The notes under the pieces: model-generated
Seen by the model: only the letters and a program-made list of their open reading frames with translations
What the model was told of the DNA's origin: nothing
Databases searched by the model: none
Made by a program: the position numbers and the translations under genes
Part shown: positions 1-7,245 of the stretch, one piece after another
How positions within the stretch are numbered: position 1 is the first letter of the stretch
Layout: each line of letters starts with the position of its first letter
Assembly: GCA_034096865.1 (NCBI GenBank)
Contig: JAWQFJ010009449.1
Coordinates: 1 to 12,500 of the forward strand
Origin: Theodoxus fluviatilis
Taxonomy: Eukaryota; Mollusca; Gastropoda; Cycloneritida; Neritidae
Reading direction: 5' to 3'
DNA: 12,500 bases

Positions 1-1
1 G

Positions 2-396
2 TGTCCACCATATGTTATCATGGGGATGAGTTCTCCCTTTGATTCGTTATAGGGCTCTCCTCTAATTGTTACAGGTCTCCTCTCTGTCTACATGATAAAT
101 ACCTTGTGGTTCCTTTGTACTTGCCGTGGGCCTTTTCTGGTAGCGTAGATCTTGATTCTTCTTAGACAGGCGAGGGCTCACAGCTTCAGTCTTGCTTGGT
201 GGTCTGCTTGCTTCTGGAGAGGGCTTGGGGTTCCGTTTGGTTGGACAGAAGACTCCATATCTCTTTTTGAGTTCTTAATCTTTATTTGTAGCAGCAAGAC
301 ACAAGGTGTTACAATGCCCACATTCTCTATCTCTCTCTGACTACATTCTCTCTCTCCGGGTCTAATCCATTCTGTCTACATTTCTCTCTCTAGATC
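2..396. repeat. dispersed direct repeat, copy A
   Basis: This is one of two long direct copies of the same sequence; the other is at 9590-9983, offset by 9587-9588 bp. By eye they differ by about nine substitutions and a single-base gap, all near the ends, and roughly 113-357 appears identical to copy B. The left end may run past the window start. The right end is sharp: both copies match through TAGATC and then diverge completely. The repeat is CT-rich at its right edge and contains an AATCTTTATTTG stretch. A 62-codon open frame (152-340) lies inside and is conserved only because the DNA is identical; it has no ATG and no recognisable product. I cannot assign a family. It could be part of a larger transposon or a solo terminal repeat. 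Confidence 0.85.
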
Positions 397-850
397 ATCT
401 GATCCTTTCTCTGTGCCTGTCCGTCTCCCTCTGTTGTCTGATTCCCTCTCTCTCTTAGCTTGCTTCTTTCTCTCTATAAATACGTGCATGATCCTTTGTT
501 CTAACTGTCTCTGAGTCAGTGTCTTTGTTGGCGTCTCCCTGATTATGCATTTGGATCAGAAACAAAGGACTTTTGATTATGCATCTGGAACACCAAGCCT
601 AGCTGATTCATCTTGCCGTGATTCACTCTGTCTGGACGCAAAATCCACCCCATCTGTTCCCACTGGCTTTTCTTTCGTCATAACATTCCGCTGAACTTAC
701 TGAAAACGGAATGTCCTCATTCCATAAATTTATGAGAGAGTTTAAACTTGGGGGTGTGTCTTAATGCTTCAATAAGGATAATGAACATCGGTTGGTCGAA
801 ACAGATTTTCCAAAATCATTTTCAAAAGAGATGGCTTTTCCTGCCTTATG
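397..850. other. intergenic, CT-rich; no gene seen
   Basis: No supported gene. It holds CT-rich sequence, a TATAAATA-like stretch near 475-482, and a 16-bp direct repeat with one mismatch (540-555 and 574-589, core TGATTATGCAT). A 7-bp inverted repeat, CATTCCG (684-690) with CGGAATG (707-713), could form a small hairpin. The sequence around that repeat recurs at about 3798-3819. Confidence 0.5.
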
Positions 851-852
851 AA

Positions 853-1030
853 AAGTTTTTATTATTATTATTATTATAACTTTTTTTTAATTCTTAGCAT
901 CTTGGTAAATATGATCTTATCATTACCAATTATTCTTATTCTTATTATTTTATTTTATTTTTGTTTTATTTTTTTTATTTTTATTTTTTTTATTTTTTAT
1001 ATATATCTACAATTTCTAATATATCCCACA
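853..1030. repeat. A/T low-complexity tract with ATT repeats
   Basis: A short ATT trinucleotide run (about 853-872) is followed by T-rich low-complexity sequence of TTTTA and TTATT pieces up to about 1010. The long open frame crossing it (848-1249) is a by-product of stop-poor T-rich DNA and of the GT repeat in the adjoining Helitron. Confidence 0.85.
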
Positions 1031-1236
1031 CTATACTATATTACACTTCAAACAAAGGTTGAACATATCTGTATATATATTTTCGCTGTGTGTCTGTCTG
1101 TCTGTGTGTGTGTCTGTCTGTGTGTGTGTGTGTGTGACACTCATACGTTTCCACAGTTTTATTCCGATCCACTTGAAACTTGGTATGGGGTTAGGTGTGG
1201 ACCGGGGTCAGGTCAACGTGGGGTTAAAAAAATGGT

Positions 1237-1403
1237 GTTGCCATGGTAACCGGAAGTGGGCACAAACAAGATGGCCGCCGAAAACTCAAAGTGCTCCGAT
1301 TTGACCGAAATTTGGTGTGTGGGTAGGTAGAGTCAGATGATGAAGATCTGTGAAAAAAAATTTGGTTGTCATGGTTACGTCACGAGAAAAACAAGATGGC
1401 GGC
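1237..1403 (+). promoter_or_regulatory. cluster of RFX, ETS, CRE and YY1-like motifs, repeated in each unit
   Basis: Within unit 1: GTTGCCATGGTAAC (1237-1250) fits the RFX X-box; it overlaps ACCGGAAGTG (1249-1258), an ETS/GABP consensus. AAGATGGCCGCC (1268-1279) is YY1-like. GTTGTCATGGTTAC (1365-1378) is a second X-box-like site overlapping TTACGTCA (1375-1382), a CRE/ATF variant. AAGATGGCGGC (1393-1403) fits the YY1 consensus. The ETS match is present in all five full units. The last YY1 site is AAAATGGCGGC in the other four units and still fits. Unit 4 has lost the CRE (TTACGTAA) and the first YY1 site (AAGACGG). The matches are visible in the sequence; binding is not shown, and the motif definitions come mostly from vertebrates. 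Confidence 0.45.
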
Positions 1404-1430
1404 TGAGGAAACAATGGACGACTGTGTCGA

Positions 1431-1447
1431 AGGCGGCGAAGCCGCCT
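1431..1447 (+). other. internal GC hairpin, 7-bp stem with GAA loop
   Basis: AGGCGGC-GAA-GCCGCCT is a perfect inverted repeat at the end of unit 1, and it recurs at the ends of units 2, 3 and 5. The GAA loop and GC stem resemble the terminal Helitron hairpin (2351-2363), as though each unit ended in a degenerate copy of the transposon terminator. Confidence 0.7.
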
Positions 1448-2350
1448 GAGACACAGGAGTTCCCGTCGACTTGAAACTTGGAATGGGATTAGTTAGATGT
1501 GGGCCAGGGTCAGTTCATGGTGGGGTTAAAAAAATGGCGTTGCCATGGTAACCGGAAGTGGGCACAAACAAGATGGCCGCCGAAAACTCAAAGTGCTCCG
1601 ATTTGACCGAAATTTGGTGTGCGGGTAGGTAAAGTCAGATGATGAAGATCTGTGAACAAATTTTTTGGTTGTCATGGTTACGTCACGAGAAAAACAAAAT
1701 GGCGGCTGAGGAAACAATGGACGACTGTGTCGAAGGCGGCGAAGCCGCCTGAGACACAGGAGTTCCCATCGACTTGAAACTTGGAATGGGTTAGGTGTGG
1801 ACCGGGGTCAGGTCAACATGGGGTTAAAAAAATGTTGTTGCTATGGTAACCGGAAGTGGGCACAAACAAGATGGCCGCCGAAAACTCAAAGTGCTCCGAT
1901 TTGACCGAAATTTGGTGTGCGGGTAGGTAAAGTCAGATGATGAAGATCTGTGAACAAATTTTTTGGTTGTCATGGTTACGTCACGAGAAAAACAAAATGG
2001 CGGCTGAGGAAACAATGGACGACTGTGTCGAAGGCGGCGAAGCCGCCTGAGACACAGGAGTTCCCATCGACTTAAAACTTGGAATGGAGTTAGTTAGATG
2101 TGGACCGGGGTCAGGTCATGGTGGTGTAAAAAAAAGGTGTCGCCATGGTAACCGGAAGTGGGCACAAACAAGACGGCCGCCGAAAACTCAAAGTGCTCCG
2201 ATTTGACTGAAATTTGGTGTATGTGTAGGTAAAGTCAAATGATGAAGATCTGTGAACACATTTTTGGTTATGGTTACGTAATGAGAAAAACAAAATGGCG
2301 GCTGAAGAATTTGGCTTTGTATGTGGCTTTGACGCTTTGCGCATTGCCTG

Positions 2351-2366
2351 GCCGCGAAGCGGCTAG
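2351..2366 (+). other. Helitron 3' terminal hairpin and CTAG end
   Basis: GCCGC-GAA-GCGGC is followed at once by TAG, giving CTAG as the final four bases. The partner end in copy 2 is at 3464-3478. In Helitrons this structure marks where rolling-circle transfer ends. Upstream, GCTTTGCGC could also pair imperfectly with GCGAAGC, offering an alternative fold. Confidence 0.7.
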
Positions 2367-2446
2367 TCTGTATATATATTTTCGCTGTGTGTGTGTGTGT
2401 CTGTGTGTGTGACACTCATACGTTTCCACAGTTTTATTCCGATCGA

Positions 2447-2838
2447 CTTGAAACTTGGTATGGGGTTAGATGTGGACCCGGGTCAGGTCAACGTGGGATT
2501 AAAAAAATGGTGTTGCCATGGTAACCGGAAGTGGGCACAAACAAGATGGCCGCCGAAAACTCAAAGTGCTCCGATTTGACCGAAATTTGGTGAGTGGGTT
2601 GGTAAAGTGAGGTGATGAAGATCTGTGAACAAATTTTTCGGTTACCATGGTTACGTCACGAGAAAAACAAAATGGCGGCAGAGTAAACAATGGACGACTG
2701 TGTCGAAGGCGGCGAAGCCGCCTGAGACACAGGAGTTCCCATCCACTTAAAACTTGGAATGGGGTTAGATGTGAGCCAGGGTCAGGTCATGGTGGGGTAA
2801 AAAAAAATGGCGTTGCCATGGTAAGGGCATTCACAAGC
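2447..2838 (+). repeat. about 300-bp tandem units inside Helitron copy 2
   Basis: One complete unit (2447-2745, 299 bp) has the same order of motifs and internal hairpin as copy 1. The next unit starts at 2746 and follows the consensus to GTTGCCATGGTAA near 2824. A weak match (GGGCATTCACAAG against GGGCACAAACAAG) suggests the real break is near 2838, just before the CT repeat. Confidence 0.85.
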
Positions 2839-2840
2839 AC

Positions 2841-2897
<57 letters not shown>

Positions 2898-3311
2898 GCT
2901 ACACCTCGAAAGGAGAAGATCAAAAGGCCATACACACAGCGCGCTCACACATTTGCCCTAACAAACAGGCGCTTTCCACGTGCGCCAACAACGAAACTTT
3001 CCAGGCGACAAACTTCAGAGTCTTGGTGAGGCGGGAGTTCTTCAAATCGGGAAACGATGGTTGTCTCTGGCACATTTTTCGTAGGGCGAGGGGGAAGATT
3101 GGAAGACTTTTCTTAACGTTTTGTCTCCCTCAACTCGGAGCTGCTCAAAGTGCGTCTACTCGCGTCGATACTCTGGAAGTCAACTGAATTTTTAAGTCCA
3201 GCGTCTTTCTTTGAAAAGTTATTCACAGCGCATGCGCCACTAGCTCCTGTCAATCAAACTATGGTTATGTCACAGCTAATTAAAAAAAAAACAAAAAAAA
3301 AACAGCCCGTT
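2839..3311. other. foreign segment inside Helitron copy 2
   Basis: About 475 bp unlike any Helitron unit replaces the middle of unit 6. It opens with a perfect CT repeat (2844-2894), continues as ordinary mixed sequence, and ends in an A-rich stretch (about 3281-3302) interrupted by a C. It could be a retroposed sequence with an A tail or host DNA captured by the Helitron. I see no clear target-site duplication and no recognisable coding sequence. The open frame at 3150-3353 spans the junction and is not convincing. Confidence 0.6.
2844..2894. repeat. (CT)n microsatellite
   Basis: An uninterrupted 51-bp CT dinucleotide run at the left edge of the foreign segment in Helitron copy 2. Confidence 0.97.
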
Positions 3312-3478
3312 CACCGATATTATTTTGGTGTGTGGTTAGGTAAAGTCAGATGATGAAGATCTGTGAACAAATTTTTTAGTTATAGTTACGTAATGAGAAT
3401 AACAAAAGGGCGGCTGAAGAATTTGGCTTTGTATGTGGCTTTGGCGCTTTGCGAAGTGCCTAGGCGCGAAGCGGCTAG

Positions 3479-4278
3479 TGTCTTATAATTTGAGAGAGAG
3501 GCGGACAACATCAATTTCCTATTACCTATTTGACAAAAATCATGACACTTATACGTGTTTCACATTCCGAAAAATGACATAAAAATATTACGACACATTA
3601 AAAAAAACACAGTCACATGATGACTCACATCTAATTAACTATCCCTTAATCAACAAGGAAATTGTTGATATATCAATGTAAATTTTTCATTAATTATTTA
3701 AGACACTTTACACAAGTTTTTCCTGGTTATTATTTGTTTACTCTTATCCTAACATCGACAAACATGATATATATGTATATGATTATATGTTGATTTATCA
3801 TAACATTCCGTTGAACATTAATTATGAAAAAGGAATTGAAAAATGGACATGAGTTTCGGTTTTGGATAATGATGGATGAGTGAAACTTGAATTACGAGTA
3901 CGTAGACAACGAGGATATGACAACATTATGGAGCACAAAAAAAACACAGCAACATACCATTGGTTATATGGGGAAGAAAATGGCTATACCATACATCTGA
4001 GTTCAAACAAAAATGTACGCATGTACAGTGAAAAAAAGATACAGGGCTTCAGCTTCTCATTAAGAATTACTATAATTCTGATGAAGAAACAAATTTGAAC
4101 AGGGAAGAGTCATAGGGTAAATGGAGTGGTGAAATTTGAGGTAAAGGAGAGTGAAAGCTGTAGTGTGATAAAGAGGTGATGGGGAAGGATGGGAATATGT
4201 GATTTCAGCAGGAAGAATGATATTGGGGAAAAAACGTGTCATCTGAGAGGTTTGATGCTTGCAATCATCTTTCTAAAG
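3479..4278. other. AT-rich intergenic; no gene seen
   Basis: AT-rich unique sequence follows the Helitron pair. The only item of note is TCATAACATTCCGTTGAAC (3798-3816), which matches 678-696 with one difference. Open frames here are short and use A-rich, unconstrained codons. Confidence 0.5.
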
Positions 4279-4776
4279 TCAAGTTCGATTGAGACAATTG
4301 TCATGTCGCAAGGTCGGGAAGGACCAGTCAAGGGTTATGTTGGGAAGTTGGAATTCGAAGATATGGTGCCATAATTCTGAGGCATTATTGACATTTTTCA
4401 GAGGTTGAAACATGTCGTCATAAGATGCGAGTGGAGCGGACTGAAAATAGGAGCTGCCATATAGCGTCAAGGCAGTGATGATAAGAATGTATTGTAAGAC
4501 AACGTTGAAAATATAATAAAGGGGATAATAAATATTTAATTGGAAAATATTGACTGAATATATAAATATTGATCTATTTAGTCTTGAAGCAAGTATGAGG
4601 TTAAGAGGTTTGAAATATATACGTAGATATAATTTGATTTTAATGATAATCAGTGGAGGAACATTGAGAAATGGTATGGGACGAACACTATTACAAGGAC
4701 GAACTTCACAATATGAGGAAATTCCGAGGTACAGAAATTTTCCTATTTGAACGGGACAACGGGAATCACAGCTCAT
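4279..4776 (-). other. unrecognised 165-codon open frame
   Basis: A minus-strand ATG-to-stop frame of 165 codons, the longest in this AT-rich stretch. The middle (about residues 40-105) is rich in Ile, Leu, Tyr and Asn, as expected from AT-rich noncoding DNA. The last 50 or so residues are more balanced, including ELWHHIFEFQLPNITLDW. A possible 3' splice acceptor (CTCCTATTTTCAG, minus strand, near 4440) precedes that part, so a terminal exon is conceivable. I recognise no domain, and chance is the likelier explanation. Confidence 0.15.
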
Positions 4777-4811
4777 TCATACTATGAAACGAAGTGCACA
4801 ACAGGGGTGCC

Positions 4812-5091
4812 AAGCCTGGATATAGACTTGTGAATGTGATCTAAGTCTGGAATAGACTGAATGTACGACACTTGGTCGTTTTAAGTCTGGAAATAGACTT
4901 TGTGAATGCATGTGATTTTAAGTCCGGAAATAGACTATGTGAATGTATGACACGTGGTCGATTTAAGTCTGGAAATAGACTCATGAATTGACTTGTAATA
5001 TAATTTTGGGAGCGTACACTGAAAGTGCCGAGCCCGGACATAGACTCATGAACAAGGACACGTGGTCGGTTGTCCAACGCGGGATATGACG
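4812..5091. repeat. palindromic minisatellite, core AAGTCTGGAAATAGACTT
   Basis: Degenerate repeats of a core whose ends pair with each other (AAGTCT with AGACTT around GGAAAT). Cores are at about 4812-4829, 4843-4858, 4883-4900, 4920-4936, 4965-4981 and 5030-5046, with a faint one at 5076-5091. Spacing is irregular (31-65 bp). Spacers often contain TGAATGTATGACACGTGGTCG, whose last part, ACAC[TG]TGGTCG, recurs at about 4867, 4950 and 5059. Because it is self-complementary, both strands read alike. Neither the spacing nor the core conservation suits a CRISPR array. Confidence 0.75.
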
Positions 5092-5156
5092 ATAAACTGA
5101 ATAATGACCATGGAGAAAATTCGCATGGAGGACGGCACAAACTTTCTTAAAAGTAT

Positions 5157-5175
5157 CGTATCTTGGTAAGATACG
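5157..5175. other. short perfect inverted repeat
   Basis: CGTATCT-TGGTA-AGATACG is a 7-bp stem with a 5-base loop in otherwise unremarkable sequence. No T-run or other element follows that would give it a role. Confidence 0.5.
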
Positions 5176-5401
5176 CGATCTGAGACGGAAAGTCAATTCA
5201 GAATCTGCGCAAAAATATGAAGAGATCGTCATATCTTGAATGAGGGTACTGGATAAAAATACGCATATTTATTAAAATATCATTTCGACCAGCAAAGTGT
5301 TTGTGGAATAGCAAGGAGACTTCCAGTCACAGCGTAGAAAAATGAAAAATGTAAAACAGACTCACTGTACCCGAATAATTCTCTTCAATGTCTCACTGTA
5401 T

Positions 5402-5488
5402 TCATCATCATCACTGTAATCATCATCATCATCATCATCGTCTGAATCATCATCATCTTCATCTGAATCATCATCATCTTCATTATAA
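5402..5488. repeat. CAT/ATC microsatellite
   Basis: An imperfect trinucleotide repeat of CAT/ATC units broken by CTGAAT and CTTCAT. The minus-strand translation is a run of Asp, which explains the apparent acidic open frame here. Confidence 0.95.
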
Positions 5489-5494
5489 CTGACG

Positions 5495-5495
<1 letters not shown>

Positions 5496-5541
<46 letters not shown>
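5496..5541. repeat. (AT)n microsatellite
   Basis: About 22 uninterrupted AT units flanked by GTT on the left and AAC on the right, making the whole block palindromic (GTTATAT...ATATAAC). Confidence 0.97.
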
Positions 5542-5542
<1 letters not shown>

Positions 5543-6000
5543 CTGAATAAAATGGATAAGCACGCATATGAGAAACATGATACATTGAATGAATTCTGAC
5601 ATACTGACACTCATTAAAAGTACATGGTGAATGATTTGATGATGAACATCCTGGCCAGCATTTGAAATATGATGAAATGAGATGAATGTTCTCCACGATT
5701 AAAATAAAGTCAAATTTGCAATTGAGAAAAAAAGATGGGAAAGATAAGTCGAATGGCTTATGATACTGTCGTTTTCTGCTTTCTTCATCTGCCAGCATTG
5801 GTGCGGAGCACATGAAATACGCGACGGATTTGTCCTGGGATGTTTTCTAATTGTTCGTACGTAGGTGTGACAGGGGTGAGGGGTGTATATGACAGAGGAC
5901 ACGTGCTCTGAAGGTCAGAAGATTTATAGAATGATTTGAGAGATACGGCTAAGAAATGCATCTGAGATCTGAAATGAGGCTGAAGCCCTTTCAACAAAGA
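5542..6000. other. intergenic; no gene seen
   Basis: Mixed AT-rich sequence between the AT microsatellite and the LINE 3' end. A minus-strand frame (5785-5997, 70 codons) has ordinary amino-acid composition, including PTYEQLENIPGQIRRVFHVL, but it matches no family I know and runs straight into the LINE boundary. Confidence 0.4.
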
Positions 6001-6060
6001 TAATAATAATAATATATGGATTTATATAGCGCCTTACCATGAGTTAAGACATGCTTAAGG
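6001..6060 (-). other. LINE 3' end with stem-loop and ATT tail
   Basis: On the minus strand this reads GTGCCTTAAGCATGTC, then GGTAAGGCGCTATATAAATC, then ATT repeats. GTGCCTTA and TAAGGCGC can pair imperfectly. The GCGCTATATAAAT plus ATT tail is a recurrent 3' end of CR1/L2-like LINEs, probably where their RT recognises the RNA. It fixes the element's orientation and downstream boundary. Confidence 0.75.
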
Positions 6061-6284
6061 CACATACATAAAAAAACCGTTACAATATACAATGACAATC
6101 AATCACATCAAAGGTAACTTAGTAAACTTATTAACATAGGGGTCAGACATTAACTTCAAGCATTCAACAACTAATGTACAGCGTCACCGCTTAACCATGA
6201 GATTGGGGAGAGGAGGAGGAGAGACAGGAGGGTGGTAGGGGGGCTTAGGCAAGCTTGGAGTGTGCGCCAGGTTTGGTCAGTCCG

Positions 6285-6475
6285 GGGTTGAGCGGCAGCG
6301 TACTCTGTGGCTGTAGAGCCCGATCCTTGAGCCGCATGCTCTGTTGCACTTGTCGCAAGTGAAGTCTTGGCGTGGCTCTGTAGATGCCGACGCTATCCTC
6401 TGTCGTCTGTGTTCTCTCCTCTCCTCCCACTGCTCCCGTCTCCTGGGTTGATGCCTCCCGCCGTCAAGCTAGTAC
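6285..6475 (-). pseudogene. C-terminal zinc-finger fragment of another LINE
   Basis: Minus-strand reading gives a basic stretch (GRHQPRRREQWEERREHRRQ), then FTCDKCNRACGSRIGLYSHR and VRCRSTPD before a stop. This is a Cx2C-x12-Hx4C finger. Fingers with this CxxCxR.C.SRIGL.SH pattern close the protein of some other invertebrate LINEs, where they probably aid nucleic-acid binding. I do not expect it at the end of a CR1/L2-like ORF, which has already ended at 6510. It therefore looks like a second element fused into, or nested in, the 3' untranslated region. The frame lacks an ATG. Confidence 0.65.
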
Positions 6476-6509
6476 AATGAGAACAGTGAGGGGAGAAAGA
6501 TGAAAAAAC

Positions 6510-6890
6510 TTAGACAGGATTCGGGAACGATTTTAAGAAGAGGTGAGTTTTGATAGCAGGGTGAAAAGTTGAGGGAGATGTAGAGTGATGAACAGAGGCG
6601 GGGAGGTCATTCCAGATAGAAGAAGCATGGTAAAAGAAAGAGCGTTTACCAAATTTTGTTTTAACTGGAGGGTCCTCCAGGAAATTGAGGATTATTGTGT
6701 CTGCAGAAAAGCGTAGCTGTCTAGTGGGTGTGTAGGTACGCATGGGTTTAGAGAGATATTGAGGAAGGGATTCAGCGAAGTAATGGTAGCAACGACAGGC
6801 AATCTAGTATTGGACTCTAGCACTAATGTGTACCAGTGGAGACTGAGAATAAGAGCACAGATTAGGATAGTAGTAGCTTGAGTAGTGGTG
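6510..6890 (-). pseudogene. LINE ORF2 C-terminal segment
   Basis: This continues the frame of the post-catalytic part. It reads LVHISARVQY, a TAG, IACRCYHYFAESLPQYLS, then TYTPTRQLRFSADTIIL, GKRSFFYHASSIWNDLP and KTHLFLKSFPNPV before the stop at 6510. In CR1/L2-like proteins the segment from LPVSARIQYK to TPTRQLRSSADT to FGERSF...WN.LP to LKTHLF closes the ORF. About 70 residues expected before LHWLPVSAR are missing. At least two stops interrupt the frame. Confidence 0.85.
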
Positions 6891-7207
6891 TCAGATTGCG
6901 CTTATCTGTCTGAGTTGTATGTATGCAGATTTGCAAGCGTTTTGGACAAAGTCGGAAAGAGAGAGATGAGAGTCGAGGGTGACATCAAGATTTTTGACTG
7001 ATGGAACAAATGCGACGTCAGCGTCTCCTACTATGACAGAAAACGGGAGGGATGGAGGTGGCACCAGTCTCTGAGACTTGACAAGAAGACATTCAGTTTT
7101 AGAATCAGTCAGCTGGAGTTTGTTGTGTGACATCCATGACTTAACATCAGAAAGACAGGACTGTGATGTGTCTAACGTGGGTTGGAATTGATCTTTATAG
7201 AGCTGAT
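6891..7207 (-). pseudogene. LINE reverse transcriptase, post-catalytic part
   Basis: About 105 residues: QPTLDTSQSCLSDVKSWM, NKLQLTDSKTECLLVKS, VKNLDVTLDSHLSLSDFV and CKSAYIQLRQISAI, then a TGA at 6891-6893. Family members have the pattern ...SWM..NKLQLN..KTE.. and NLGV..D..LS, so thumb-side blocks are present in order. The normal continuation (LVLSRLDYCN and the residues after it) is absent: the frame goes from ISAI-stop directly to a much later block. Confidence 0.85.
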
Positions 7208-7231
7208 TGGAATTGATCTTTATAGAGCTGA
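7182..7231 (-). repeat. 25-bp perfect tandem duplication in the RT gene
   Basis: Two identical 25-bp copies (7182-7206 and 7207-7231) of TTGGAATTGATC plus TTTATAGAGCTGA, adjacent to the active-site codons on their coding-strand 3' side. Since 25 is not a multiple of three, the duplication shifts the frame. Upstream the box reads FSDDNQLYKDQFQ, and downstream the frame restarts as NQLYKDQFQP. Confidence 0.95.
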
Positions 7232-7233
7232 TT

Positions 7234-7245
7234 ATCATCTGAAAA
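7234..7245 (-). other. RT catalytic box, FSDD form
   Basis: Minus-strand codons TTT-TCA-GAT-GAT read FSDD, followed by NQLYK. The usual box in these elements is [FY]ADD, so Ala is replaced by Ser while both metal-binding Asp codons survive. The box is in a different frame from the RT N-terminal fragment at 7246-7573. Confidence 0.75.

Larger units (their letters stand above)
1172..2340 (+). repeat. about 300-bp tandem units inside Helitron copy 1
   Basis: Units start at the shared CTTGAAACTTGG motif (CTTAAAACTTGG in the fourth): 1172-1469 (298 bp), 1470-1772 (303 bp), 1773-2070 (298 bp), and a fourth from 2071 that runs into the Helitron 3' end. Units 1-3 each end with the hairpin AGGCGGC-GAA-GCCGCCT and then GAGACACAGGAGTTCCC, after which CTTGAAACTTGG restarts. 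Unit 4 instead continues into the terminal sequence. Units 2 and 3 are more alike than either is to unit 4. Open frames on the minus strand repeat in every unit and are by-products of the repetition. Confidence 0.9.
1068..2366 (+). mobile_element. non-autonomous Helitron, copy 1 of a head-to-tail pair
   Basis: The element starts with TC (TCTGTATATATATTTTCGC) right after a host A at 1067. It ends with CTAG (2363-2366) preceded by a GC hairpin: GCCGC 2351-2355, GAA loop, GCGGC 2359-2363. Canonical Helitrons have a 5' TC, a 3' hairpin plus CTRR, and insert between A and T. The base after CTAG is the T of the next element, which begins at once. The 5' region carries a GT-rich microsatellite (about 1087-1136) and a stretch ending ATTCCGATCCACTTGAAAC; about 300-bp tandem units follow. 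There is no Rep or helicase ORF, so mobilisation would need proteins from elsewhere. The hairpin abuts CTAG, whereas a spacer of some bases is more usual. The family name is unknown to me. Confidence 0.8.
2367..3478 (+). mobile_element. non-autonomous Helitron, copy 2, with internal foreign sequence
   Basis: It begins at 2367 with the same TCTGTATATATATTTTCGC end and ACACTCATACGTTTCCACAG leader as copy 1, with a shorter GT repeat. It ends with CTAG at 3475-3478, followed by the host T at 3479. Its terminal hairpin is slightly decayed (GGCGC, GAA, GCGGC). It contains one complete internal unit (2447-2745) and a second broken near 2824-2838. Repeat homology resumes near 3312 and runs to the 3' end. 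Removing both copies would leave a host site reading ...GAACATA|TGTCTTATAA..., the expected A|T target. It has no coding capacity. Confidence 0.8.

Noticed and set aside
152..340. 62-codon open frame conserved in both direct repeats
   Set aside because: The DNA is identical in this interval, so protein conservation carries no information. It starts with TTG and shows no domain.
1526..2690. Series of similar minus-strand 63-codon frames
   Set aside because: They recur because the Helitron units recur. They span regulatory motifs and hairpins and have no protein features.
4812..5091. CRISPR-like array
   Set aside because: The cores are degenerate and unevenly spaced, and the spacers share sequence with each other. 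The setting is animal nuclear DNA.
5385..5813. 142-codon minus-strand open frame with Ile/Tyr and Met repeats
   Set aside because: Most of it is the AT and CAT microsatellites read in frame.
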